Origin: Corinectria fuckeliana
Lineage: Eukaryota > Ascomycota > Sordariomycetes > Hypocreales > Nectriaceae
Direction: 5' to 3'
Assembly (NCBI GenBank): GCA_019137255.1
Contig: WPDH01000111.1
Location: 1-64,000, forward strand
DNA: 64,000 nucleotides
In this document: piece after piece, positions 35,191 to 46,436 of the stretch
Numbering within the stretch: position 1 is the stretch's first letter
How the letters are laid out: each line of letters starts with the position of its first letter
Notes under the pieces: model-generated
Databases searched by the model: none
What the model was told of the DNA's origin: nothing
What the model saw: the letters and a program-made list of their open reading frames with translations, nothing else
Program-made: the position numbers and the translations under genes

Positions 35191-36520
35191 GATCAAATCC
35201 TTCCGATACTGGAGGAGAGGTTACTTATAACAAGAGGAGCCTGGGTGTTGAGGGTAAAGAAGGAGGCCTGATTCGATTAGGTATCTATGACTTCCCATCT
35301 CGATGCCAGTCATCGGGGCATGTCTCGTGCGCGGCGCAGAGGTGGCTGGCTGACATGCTGCTTCAAGACCGGTGAGCGCGCTGTTGAGAATACTGTCTCA
35401 GCCAGCCTGTGAGGATTCGTGGGGTAAGTCGTGATTGGGGACTATTGTCATCTGCCAAGATAGTATTGATTGGCGAGGGTAACGGTCTCGACTGGAGTCT
35501 ATGCATTAGTGATTGCGGGACGCAGCAGCTGAACCGTGTGGCGCTGTCTAATGCACAACAACTTCCCCGCAACTCACAAGATAGGTCACATACATTTGGC
35601 TGGCACTTGGCATTTCTTTTCAGTGCCAGTGTTCTCTCACCGCTCCTTATCAATGTTGCGTAGATTGTCTCACCTCGGAGGAGTCCTCCTCAGATGACGT
35701 CTCAGAAATGGGATTAAAGCAGGAAGCAGAAGTCTATTTCCAATGTCAACTAGTATACATCACTATTCTCCACGCCGGTCCGTGTGATTATGCTGAAAAC
35801 TGTTGGGTTCAAGTGTCTCATCCCGTGGTTGTCTTGGATCGGCTTGACCCGGTGTGAAAGTCCGGCCCCTTATTGGTCGGCATACATAGATACTATTGAG
35901 CGCCTCGGCCAATCCGTCGTGGCCTTGGCCCCGTTAGATACCACCTTGAGCGGGTTGTTCTGTGCTCGCCGATCTCTACGCACAACGTAGTATCACTTCT
36001 GGGGGTCCCGTTAGGCAATGTTGCCCGCGCGATAAGGCGCTGACTTTGCGATAATTCGTAGGGATGCAATGCAAGGAGGCCTTCAGAGTTTCCTCCCTGC
36101 ATGACAGCTGGCTGGCTGGCTGGCTGGTCTCGATCTGGATGCCGAAATCGACACCGGGCAGTTTGTAGAAGCAATCGCACCTGTCATCAACACTTTGTCT
36201 AGCTCTGAAGGTTTTTCTTAGATTGCCACATCAGTGTAGATTTCAGCTTCGCCAAAAACAATCTGTCATCTGATCAGCTACATGAGAAACCTAGTACGTA
36301 ATATGACGGTGATGAGAATTAGTCCATAATCATGTCGTTGCCGTTATTTTCTCAGTATAGTTTGCCAGCCTGTATAAAATGGTGTTACATTTCCAGCCCT
36401 GCAAGTATCCAATAACGGTGTGATGAAGCTCCAGTCCGTCCGGTCTGACACACAAGGAAGGTGAGCGTCGTAGTTGAGGTTATGCAGCAGGATTTGCATA
36501 AATAGCGCTTTACCAAGGTA

Positions 36521-36900
36521 TTAAATATCCTCAGTCTTGGTCCGAAGGCTTTCGCACCATGCCTTGAGAGATTCATCCATGGCCGTGATCAACCCTCCGT
36601 ATTCCTCCGCTGTTAAACTGACCGTGTCAGTCAGCCTACGGATATTCGTCGTCCCGTGGAGTTGGTTAAACAAACCAGCTCTATAAAAGCAACTAGATTT
36701 CACTTCAAAAGTTGACGTCCCCAAGTTGTGGCCTTTTTCAATCCCAGAAAATGTAGAGTATCAAGGCAGGACAGTTCCGCTATCAAAATTCTCAACCTTA
36801 CGCCCTATAACATCGAAGAAATGCTTCGTGAAATACTTGGTCGAGCTATCACGAGACTCTGGCCCAATACCTCCAGGCACGCGTTGATCTGGGAAGATGC
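36521..36900 (-). pseudogene. Possible decayed coding fragment
   Basis: One minus-strand frame reads protein-like across a single in-frame TGA: ..STKYFTKHFFDVIGRKVENFD.., stop, then ..SCFYRAGLFNQLHGTTN..SLTAEEYGGLITAMDESL... ending at 36521. There is no plausible start and I do not recognise the family. It could be the 3' end of a broken gene or chance. Confidence 0.25.
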
Positions 36901-37575
36901 GCCTACGGACCTGAAGGAACCCAGATGCAATGCGCTATACTAGAGGGTCTGACGAAATAGTCTGGCCTCATAATACGGCACCAGAGTTTTCCGAGAGGCA
37001 AAGAACCTAATAATGCGCCTCTGTACCTCACTGTGTTCTCGTCACCCCATTTCATGTAGCCAATGTGACATCTCCAGCCACATACAATGCATTGATCCTT
37101 GGTCGTGCCGTTCACACATTCAGCAATACCTGCAATGCCAGGAAGGCGGCCGGAAGGAATCGTTAATGAGCTGCCTGTGTACCATTTTGCCAAGGCAGTC
37201 TAGACTTGATGAGGTGATTCAGGTATCCCGCCACTCAACGGAAATTGGGAGACGCCACAAACCCATCTAAGGGTTTATCATTAGCTTGACAAATCCAGGT
37301 GGTTCTCGGCTCTCTGCAGTCAAAAAGGTTGGGGCGAGATAAGGCACTCTTGAAAACCCGAGACCCACGATCGAGCCACGCGGGTCTCGACAGGACGGAT
37401 GGCCCCGGAGACATTCACGGAGCCATTTCCTCGCGAGAATGAATGCCTAAGCCGATGCGGGATTCAAGTTCGGGGGTCGTTAAGGTGCCTCATGCGCTAC
37501 TGTGCTATCTACAGGTATATGTCAGAAACAGGTGAGTAGTTTATACATACCTTCCTCTACTGGTCATATGAAAAG

Positions 37576-37796
37576 TGTCGCATTCAGTATTTAGGCCAGC
37601 TTAGCACTTATCATCAGCATAGTGCGTATTACCTTTTGCTGCAACTGGAAATGCGATAAAAAGCCATTGTCTGTTGATTGTGTGCTAATAATAGGGTTAG
37701 CGTCAGTGTCGTTATTGCATTTTCCAGTCATAGCAAAATGTAATACGCACTACGCTGATGCTAAGTGCTAAGCTGGCCTAAATACTGAATGCGACA
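37576..37796. mobile_element. 221-bp foldback (MITE-like) element with long inverted arms
   Basis: The two ends are reverse complements: the left starts TGTCGCATTCAGTATTTAGG and the right ends in its exact complement. The pairing continues inward with a few mismatches for about 85 bases per arm, through the AATACGCACTA region and AACTGGAAAATGC. A ~50-base loop separates the arms. It has no coding capacity. I see no certain target-site duplication at the edges. A deleted copy of one arm lies at 16021-16076, which supports a repeat family rather than a chance hairpin. It is probably a non-autonomous DNA transposon relative. Confidence 0.85.
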
Positions 37797-38852
37797 GTCG
37801 TCCATGTGATGAGGTACGCTACTGACGATGACACTGCCGCCGAAATATTTTCTACGAGTGGTGAGTTTTCCATAACGAGAAACCGCAAAGACTCCGCGAC
37901 ATTATATTCGGCCGCTTGCTTGCGCTTTGAGAGGTACTGAATCCTTGTCGGCAGGCTGCAGCCTCTCATCATCATCGCTCCTTGGGCTGTTGGTGTGAAG
38001 AAGTAGGCGAAGATCGCTCGTATCACGAATAAGGAACCTCCTCTCAGCCTCCCGTACTTGGGTCTTACGCCAACCTCAGTGACTCAGCCTAGAGCAGCAA
38101 GATCTTGGCATACACGATATAAAGATAGGTACAAGCATGCTTCGGCAAATATTAGCATCAAGAAGACAGGTGTCCGACATGCATCACGTACATCGTGCAA
38201 GGAACATGTAGCCCAAAGCCATGATACGTAATAATATGCGGCCATTCTTGGTAGCACCGACCCTGCCTCAATCAACGAAGCCGACACTGTTCTTCACATC
38301 CCGATGTAGATCGCTGTGCTTCAAGATAAAACCGCTACAATTGGGTAAGATCTCCATTTGTCCTCTTGGTTGGAATCAGCAGCCCCCATGGATTATGTAA
38401 CTCTACCATGCGCCTCCGTGCGGATGTGGCACACCCCTTGCAACATGACCTCCACATGACGTTTCTGTGATGCAAATCAGGTATTCGTAGCCTATTCGCA
38501 GGCCCTCAATTACACGAATCGTCGTAAAAAAACAACCGGTGCATACCCTCCGGACCAACCGTGTCCAAAGGCAACCACCAACTTAGTTCAACGCTCAATA
38601 ATCTATGACGGCACATCCGCCACTCACATGCTGGGGCGTGAAGCAAAATGCTACATAGTAGACAGATATCAACATATCTAGAAATTCGATGACGGCGTAG
38701 ACTTCGCATTCAATACCGTTTGTGTGCCGCAGGCATTCTATAAAGCTTGGAGAGTACTCCATCTAGTTAAGTTTATCCATTTTGTCAACCAGTCAGACAA
38801 AGATTATACCAACCTCCACAAACCCAAACCACAGTCATCTTCCAACTATACA

Positions 38853-39119
38853 ATGGATTCCGTCAAGCAAGGCGCCAAGGCCGTGTCCGAGAAGGTCCAG
38901 CAGGGCACCGCGACCACTTCCAAGGAGGCTAACAAGCAGGAGGCCAAGGACAGCAACGCCCCCATCGGCGACCGGTATGCTAATTATCCCCGTCAACCCA
39001 ACGTCATACAACTCTACTAAATATAACGCAGTGCCTCCGCTGCCAAGGATGCCCTTGGTGATAAGGCTGATGAGACTAAGCACGACTCCAAGTCCTCTGC
39101 GCACAAGGAGTCTATCTAA
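38853..39119 (+). CDS. grg1: Glucose-repressible protein Grg1 (CCG-1 family)
   Basis: Model: 38853-38974 and 39032-39119, 69 aa, with a 57-nt intron splitting an Arg codon. This is the small, Lys/Ala/Ser-rich hydrophilic protein known as Grg1/CCG-1: MDSVKQGAKAVSEKVQQGTA at the start, KEANKQEAKDSNAPIGDR in the middle, and AKDALGDKADETKHDSKSSAHKESI at the end. In fungi the family is induced on glucose depletion and, in Neurospora, clock-controlled. The molecular function is unknown. Length and sequence fit the family throughout. It stands alone between gene-poor regions. Confidence 0.92.
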
Positions 39120-39589
39120 GCCACGTCCGAGTCATGCGCGCAGAACAATGAGAAGGTCGCGACAGAAGCTTGATGATTCATATTCTTCGTGGAAGTCGGC
39201 GCAGTTGAGTGCTAGAATATCTTGATACCCTATTTAGCACATTAACCAACGGAATCCTCCCATGTTTTTGGGTCTCGTTTGGTGATTGATGTTGTACTAA
39301 GTAGGCTCGCGTGAGTGGTGCCATCTGAACATAACTTGCCGCCGCAGCTTCTCCTTAGTCCAATATATGGCACTATACCATATCTTTTAGCCAGATCCCT
39401 TCTTTCATTTGCCCTTTCTCGCCTCCCTATAACTGTCAGCTGCACTCTATAGATCTACATTCGGGTGCCAGAAGCCTACAATGGAATCTAGAGCACCTAA
39501 GCTCGTAAATTGTGACAATTATACCCGCCGGTCACGTCGGAATCTTACTGCCTTCTATCCGATTAGTCTGTAAACATTGCCACGACTGG
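39120..39589. other. Convergent intergenic region, no gene seen
   Basis: This 470-bp gap lies between the Grg1 3' end and the decayed C-terminus of the permease. No feature is recognised. Confidence 0.4.
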
Positions 39590-41285
39590 TCAAATATGAC
39601 CTCGGAACCTGGCTTCTGTAATTCTGAATGGTACATAGAGTATAGCAGTCATAAAAATGCCATCTCAAACCCTATGTCGCCTGTGCTACTCTCAATGGGG
39701 CCTGTAAACCAGATCTGGGACACGGAAGGAACTACAAGGCCAAAGCTGACGGTTGAAGCAGCCAACACAGCCAGTCCTGAGGGCAAGGCCTTTGCAACGT
39801 CCCATCCGACCAGATCATAATTCTCCATCCTGCTTTTTCTAAAGACCAAGTGTTCTAAAATGACTACCGCAACAAAGCAGGCAGGCCAGTATCCGATGAT
39901 CCCGAGGAAGTTGCTCAGAGATGCCAAGAACTCTGCAGCCGCCTTCGTGGAAACCGGGAGAATGATGGCCGTGGCCGCGACAGTATAGGCGGCCCGAGGA
40001 ACTCGGATGCCTACGAGGTAAAACAGCGCCTGGCAATTCAGGGTGAGGGCATATACCGAGCCAGCCATGTTTGCAATAACGCTCATCGAAAGGATAACCA
40101 GGAGGAATTTACCGAATCGCCCTGTCTGCTGAAGCATGCACCCAGAACTCCCCCGACGCTGTTGCTGTTGTATCCGTCTTCCCAAGAGGGAACATTCAAG
40201 ACGGCGCCTCCAATTGCCGCGCCCAAAATCATTAAAGGTATGCCCCCAGTCGCAAGGCCAATGTAAGATGGGATGAGAATCGATGATCTATGGTGGACAT
40301 ATCAGTGACTGGAGCAACGCCTAGGATATTAGTCCGACTTACTTCTTTGACCGACGATCACACTATAGGGTGAAATCGCTAGCAATGGCAGCCCAGGGCA
40401 AGTAGAACCCAGCATCCAAGGCAGAGAAATTGAAAACGCTACTGGCTGATGCTGACGTGGCGCTAACTTGTAGATGAAGATGTTTTCCGCCACATCCAAC
40501 AGCAACGAGTATCGCAACGAGTGTCGGGAACCACGCATACAGGTCGAACTTATGGATTAACCGGGATCCGAAGAATATTATAATCAGGTTTACTAATGCA
40601 ATGATGACGCCAACATTGACTGACAGCTCGTCTGGGCTGATGGCGGATAGCGCTTGAGCTCCGAGAATGCAGCCAAGGATCGCAAATCCAGCGAGCGTAG
40701 CCATATTTAAGAGGAGGGGGATCGCAGCACCGTACAATCTGTTTGACACAAGTCAGAATCTGAACACGCGAATAGAAGCCACCAAGACTACGAACCCAAA
40801 GGCGTATCGCGCATGTATCATTTGCCGAAGACCAAGCATGGATCCAAGCAAGGAGGTATACGGTGCAGCAAGAGAAGTAAGAAGTCCAAAGAAAATGATT
40901 ATCAATGAACAGTCTCGTAGTCCAATTCCATAGCTAAGTGTTCCAGTCATTCCTGTTGAAAGCCTGATGAAAAGAGTATTGCGTCAGCTTCGAGCAAGGG
41001 TAGCCCTAGGTGGCGGGTAAAACCATCATAGTTCCAACTAGGATAGGTTACGCGATGAGGTTGAAGTTCATGGAAAAGCACAAGGTAAACAAATTGACGT
41101 AGCGACGATCCGTTTGGCGCTCGGCAGGAACTGGCTCATTGCCTTGCATCTCAATGCCAAGAAAGAGGATCACCCTCTTCCATAGCGGAAAAGGTCCATG
41201 ATTGTCGGGCTTTGTGCGGTGCCCTTAAACAACTAGGGTTTCTGGCTCGACAACCTGGCATTTTTCTTCGACGTAAGTACGACTG
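39590..41285 (-). pseudogene. Broken NCS1 purine/cytosine permease
   Basis: The locus is clearly an NCS1 (Fcy2-like) nucleobase transporter. Blocks are GIEMQGNEPVPAERQTDRRY, TGMTGTLSYGIGLRD, LGLRQMIHARYAFG, ILGCILGAQALSAIS, YLPWAAIASDF and GIIGYWPA. Three introns still fit: 40964-41051, 40739-40795 and 40288-40342. But it is broken at several points. A TAA at 41225-41227 interrupts the N-terminus, where CAA would read through. A TAG at 40363-40365 follows ASDFTL, where CAG would read through. One base is missing near 40138 (VLGA against MLQQTG), and another shift near 39655 occurs before the last helix. No start codon is found in the N-terminal frame. It diverges from the purine-deaminase-like gene at 42040, about 0.75 kb away, so the pair may once have been a nucleobase uptake and use unit. 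Confidence 0.82.
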
Positions 41286-42039
41286 AATGCTATTCTTCAA
41301 CGGAAAAGGGAGTGATTCAATAAACAGGTCGAAGGGTGAGAAACGAACGAGGGATATTCAGGGGGGATGGGTCAAAAGAAATGCCGTTCAAAATTCATAA
41401 AAACAAATGAGGATTCACAGGCTCAGTTGGCTTAGTTCCGGCGTACTAGAAGTAAAAGAAAGGCGACTGAGAGTTGTATTTGAGCGGTTTTATTGCACTT
41501 GATGAATATTTTGCACGTTCTTTCTGGAGTACCACAGTATCACGTGGTGGGTTCTTAGCTTCAGCTACTCCGTAGAGCATCGTACGACAGGCATCAGCCC
41601 ATGGTGTCAGAAGTCAAGTAACATGATATATAAAGAAGGAAGAAGATGTGGACGCTATTAAACGCCAAAATTGGTAGGAGAAGTCGTTGGGTGCTGTAAG
41701 GAGGACTATCTCCACAGCGTATCTATCTCCAACGTATTTGACTGAAAATAATTGCCATGTGCTACACGAGTTCTAGGCATAAGTTGCCGACACTAGACTC
41801 GGAAAGGAAAGCATAGACCGAACTCCACCATCACCACAGCCTGATAAGAGCCTACCAGTACGAGTACTGCCAACGTGAGACAGCGGGAAGAAAAACCCGA
41901 CCGAAGAAGGAAAATACAGGCCAATAGCCCCCGCCACGGCCTAATCAGCCCCTCTTTCATAAAGAAGACCCATCCTCGATTCTGCCACTTTTAAAACATC
42001 GCATCTTTCCTACCCTTGCCATCCCATTACACGCCCGGC
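41286..42039. promoter_or_regulatory. Intergenic region between divergent genes
   Basis: About 750 bp upstream of the amidohydrolase. It probably held a shared promoter for it and the now broken permease. No gene is seen. Confidence 0.4.
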
Positions 42040-43441
42040 ATGGCCCGTATCATCGTCTACAATACTACTGTTCTCGCCCTGGATGATGAGGATAACTTCT
42101 ATTATCCAGGGACAGTCGAGATAGAGGCGGACCGCATCACCAAGGTCTACCGTGGCAGCCCCGGCGACGGAACTCTGAATGACCCAACCGTTGTACTCCT
42201 CGATGGCACGGACAAACTAGTTATGCCAGGATTCGTTGACCTGCACTTTCATACATCCGTGGCCAAGGTGAACCCTAATTCAAAGACACACAAGAGGCAG
42301 CCTAACACGAGATCAGGGATTTGGGGACGAACTCCCTCTGAAAGAGTACCTGGACGAAGTCTGGTACCCTAGCGTCCGCGCCCTGAACAAGGAGCGGGCA
42401 TTCACTGCGGCTATGCACTCGTACTGCACTGCCATCAAGTCTGGAACTACCACTGTCAACGACATGTACCGGTTCGTAGGCTCTCTGGCCGACGCAGCCA
42501 GTAAGATTGGCGTCAGGGCTGTTCTTAGCAACGAAGTGGCCCTTGCAGAACACAAACTCGATCTGATTGAAGACAACGAAGAGTCGTTCCTGCAAAATAA
42601 CGGCAGAGACTCGGACCGCATTCGTGTGTGGATGGGCCACGAGTGGATGTGTACTTCGAACCTCGATCTGATGGCCCAAGTCGGTCAGATGAAGAAGAAG
42701 CTGGGCACAGGCTTGCACATCCACCTTTCGGAATCCGAGCAGGAGGTCCAGGAGGTCCAGGCAACTCACGGGAAGACTCCCGTTGAGATCGCCTACGAGT
42801 CGGGTTGCCTAGGCCCCGACACGGTCGCAGCTCATTGCGTACACCTGACAGACAACGACATTGCGCTGCTTGCAAGAACCAACACGTCGGTTTCGTACGA
42901 TCCCGGCTCGAATGCAAAGCTCGGAAACGGCATTGCGCGGCTCCAGGATCTGCAAGCTGCCGGAGTCAACGTTGGGATGGGAATCGACGCGTTCGAATGC
43001 GAAAACAGTCCAGACATGTTCGAGCTGATGAAGTTCGGCTCGCTCATCCAGCGCGCCTTACACAAAGACGCATCACTGGGAAAACCACACGATATTCTAC
43101 GCATGGCAACTAGGAACGGCGCTAGAGCACTCGGTATCGACGCGGGTGCGGTCCAGCCAGGGAAGAAGGCAGATCTCATCGTGGTAGATCTTACCAAGAA
43201 TCAGATGTTCACGCCGCTGTTGAAGGATCCCAAGAAACGCAAGACGATGCTGGAAAGCCATCTTGTTTTCGGTTGCAACGGCTCTGCAGTTCAGCATTCC
43301 ATCATTGATGGCACCCTAGTGATGCGGGATTTCCGGGTATTGGCTGTTGACGAAGAGACGCTACGCAAGGAGATGGATGCCATGTTCGAGATTATATCGG
43401 AGGAAATGAAGACACTGAAAGTCACAGGGCTAGGGGGGTAG
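42040..43441 (+). CDS. Amidohydrolase, purine/S-adenosylhomocysteine-deaminase-like
   Basis: Model: 42040-42267 and 42317-43441, 450 aa, with one 49-nt intron (AAG/GTGAAC .. CAG/GGATTT) in phase 0. ATG 42040 is chosen because the frame opens upstream only with non-ATG codons. The metal site is of the ATZ/TRZ-guanine-deaminase group: PGFVDLHFHT (H69, H71), HIHLSES, AAHCVHL and GIDAFECENSPDMF with the late Asp. SGTTTVNDMY, and an N-terminal and C-terminal urease-like beta sandwich, complete the fold. Substrates of this group include guanine, 8-oxoguanine, SAH/MTA and triazines. The permease pseudogene next door hints at a purine. Family members usually have GTDG where this one has GIDA, which may affect specificity. 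Confidence 0.88.
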
Positions 43442-44465
43442 CTATTTGTGGGTTTAATGCTCCTAAGAAACCGGCATGTTCCCAGAATCGTTGGGTTTCT
43501 CGCTGGTCAAAATGCAGTATACTGTTCCCTCTATCTCGTCCGCTAATATCGGTAACCTGAAAGGGCGACAAGTGAGACAAAGCACGTGGCAATGAACCTC
43601 GTAGAGCTCGGCGACGGTGTATTCCATGATTTTACGTCACAGCCTTAAAGAGAAGCAGCGCCTTTCTAGACGCCCTAACATGAGAGCTAGGCTGAGCATG
43701 GACGTTATGGCATGAGTTATTGGCTACTATGGGTTTAAACGTTATGTGGAAAGGTCTCTATTGTACGTCTCCATGGCAAAAAAATGAACCTACAACGCGA
43801 GCCAAATAGTCGAGCAGACATCGGTAGACAGTGGGAGGTTGGAGGGGAAAGATGAAGCTTTTGTTATCGGCAAATAGCTTTCCTCTTTCCTAGCAATTCT
43901 CCTCACTAGTGTCATTTGTATCTGTTTCCGTGCGACTTAGTTGCAGGCTGCTTCAAAAAAAGCCAAAGGTGCTTCGCTTGGACTACAGTCAATGAGGCAG
44001 CCGCCAGCGACTCGGGGGTTCCTGTAAGCAAATGCGAAGGCAGATAAACCTCATCCGGGGTCCTGGGTTAGTGCCTTCAGTCATCTTGACTATGTACAAA
44101 GGAACTCGCTCATGTGCCCTTGTCTAAAGACTGGATTAAACTCCGTCTTTGTCGATGCGCAAACACGGGAGACAAGTTGGTAGTGAGTGGTTGTCGACAT
44201 CTGCCAGCCATTTTATTAACCACATTCCTTCGTTTATGCCGACCCGGACAGTCTCCATTTCTTACGCTCCATTCCTGTTAGAGCTCCTCGGTTTTAAAAG
44301 CCGGTAGAATGTCCGGGGTCAGTCCAGCTTTATGGCCACCTGGGGTTTGGCTAATTCGATACAATGACTGACAACAAAATGCCACATAATTAAACCTTTG
44401 AATTGTAATATTTCACATTAATTTTTCCCATTAAATCAACCACTCTCCTATGCACAACAAAGCCG
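43442..44465. other. 1-kb convergent intergenic region, no gene seen
   Basis: The stretch lies between the 3' ends of the amidohydrolase and the first MFS transporter. It has short frames only. Confidence 0.4.
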
Positions 44466-45964
44466 TTATCGACCGCCTCGTCGGTCTCGGGCTTGCTCGT
44501 CTTCCTCACGGTCCCTCAGCCCAAGGAACATCCAGAGCATCAGCAAATCGTAAGCAGCCTTCATTGCTCCTGCACCAGTCATCACAACAATCCAGAGGTT
44601 CTTGCCAGCGAAAAAGCCCGCCGATCCGATTCCGCTTGCTTGCGCGAGCGTCTTCACCATGTTAACCACGCCCAAGACAGCGGTTCGCTCATTCGGCAAG
44701 ACTGCAGCAGCCAGGAAAGCCTGCCGGGGCGCCTGGTCCACTGGAATTTGTGAGTAAAAGCTTTACAGAGGAACATCAGCAGTGTGGACGTACTCGATTG
44801 CGTGCATGCGCGTAGTGCCAGGAAAGCCATGGCGAGCCAAGTGCCTACCCCACCGGCCGAAGGAAAAGGAATCATTGCCAGAAAGATGGCGGACGGCAGG
44901 TGCGTGAAGACCATAGTTTTGAGGGGGCCGAGACGGCGGGCGAGAGGAAGAGCCGCGAGATTGGACACGGTGGCGAGAAGATTGGTGACGAGGAAAAGCG
45001 TGCCGAGAGACCCTGGCTGTAGCGAGTGAATGGTGGTGAAGAAGTATGTAAGCCAAGAGGGCGAAGCCATGCCGGAAGCAAAGGAGTCGAGGCAGAACAA
45101 GACGAGAAGCTTGTATAAAATCGACCGCGACTGGTGCGAAATGTGTGGGAACAAGGACCCGATACGCTGCAGGAGGGTGAGCTTGGGGATGGACTTGGGC
45201 GCAGGTGGACTTCTGGGTTGTCGTTCGGCATCGGAGTCGTCCGAGAGAAGCCCTTCATCCTCCTGCTCCAGACTGACGGCCTCGTAGTCGGGCGCGGGAT
45301 CTGCCTCGACCGCGGGAGTGAGGGCGAGAATGAGGAGCAGCTTGATGGCTCCCAGAAGCGCATACGCGAGGAACACCACGCGGTATGCGCCCGTCTTGGA
45401 CCACGACTGGATGCCCTGCAGCAGCTGCACCATCCAGCCGGACGTCAGAGTGCCCAGCGCAGCACCCGCGGTCCCGAAGAGGGTGTACCAGGCGAAGATG
45501 TCGCTGCGGTGCTGCTTGTCGGTCAAGTGGGCGAGGATGGACTCCTCGATGGCGCGGAACGGGCCGATCTCGTTGCCGCTGGGGCTGATGACGCCGAAGA
45601 TGCTGGCGAGGGCGAGGAGCCAGTAGCTCGAGCTGAGCGAGAAGACGACTCCGCTCATCATCATCAGCGCGGCTCCCACAACGAGGACGCGCCTCCTGCC
45701 GACTCGGTCGGTGACGGCCGTCAGGACGAAGCTGATGACGGTGTCGCCCAGCAGGGTCAGCGTCATAAACAGCCCGATGCGCTCGTCGGAGAAGCCGAGG
45801 TTGGCGAGGAAATGCACCAGGATGAGGAACGAGGCGCCGTAGGCGAAAAGCCGGACGAAGCGCTGCAGACAGAGCAGCTTCGTGTCCCGGCAAGACGACG
45901 CCACGACGGCGAAGCCGCTTTCCCTGGAGAGCCAGGCGGCCCAGCCGCTTTCTTTGGCAGCCAT
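44466..45964 (-). CDS. MFS transporter
   Basis: Model: 45964-44794 and 44740-44466, 481 aa, with one 53-nt intron. Twelve hydrophobic segments fit the major facilitator fold. The loop-2/3 signature is DRVGRRRVLVVGAAL, and a long acidic central loop (about residues 225-265, EAVSLEQEDEGLLSDDSDAE) lies between the two six-helix bundles. The last helix pair is followed by a charged DREEDEQARDRRGGR tail. Drug/H+ antiporters of this type export or import small molecules across the plasma membrane. The substrate is not indicated. It shares a 472-bp promoter region with a second MFS gene facing the other way. Confidence 0.9.
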
Positions 45965-46436
45965 TGTTATATGCTTCGAGACGGGAAATCTCTGCCACGG
46001 GTTGCAGACGACGGTGCAGCTTCAGCTGTGTTATAGGCTAACAGCCACGGATTTAACCTCGGAGGTCGGCTTTGGACACCACACACCATGATGCGGTATG
46101 TTACGTCACACACGCCGCTTGTCCCGGTACAGCACCGTATCATATTGCCGTGATTACCAGCTCTCGATGCTCGTGTCCATAGTCAGGGCTGGTTGCAGGC
46201 CTTATCTGCTGCATCTTGACGCCATCGAGGTGCTCATTGGAAAGACAATCTGCCACCCGTCGCCGTTGGGCTTCAAGCGCGGGGTATGTAGCCATCGGGA
46301 TAGACCAGAATTCTACATTAAATCGTCTTGCCTTCCGTGTCGCGTGCTGTATCTGATCATTCAAGAAAACAGGGCGCCTTTACTCTGTACTACTGTAGAT
46401 ACAACATAGCAACTAAACTTGATCGCAGCCGCACAG
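45965..46436. promoter_or_regulatory. Bidirectional promoter region between two MFS genes
   Basis: This 472-bp stretch separates the start codons of two divergently transcribed MFS genes, so they may be co-regulated. No specific site is called. Confidence 0.45.

Larger units (their letters stand above)
35191..38852. other. 3.7-kb gene-poor region
   Basis: No intact gene is seen. The region holds a degraded reading frame (36521-36900, minus) and a foldback element (37576-37796). A short inverted pair (GAGACCC..GGGTCTC) lies at 37363-37391. The last ~300 bp should be the Grg1 promoter. Confidence 0.5.

Noticed and set aside
45134..46036. 300-codon plus-strand frame
   Set aside because: It is the antisense shadow of the MFS transporter at 44466-45964. 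Its residues are a low-complexity mix and the MFS frame has clear helices.
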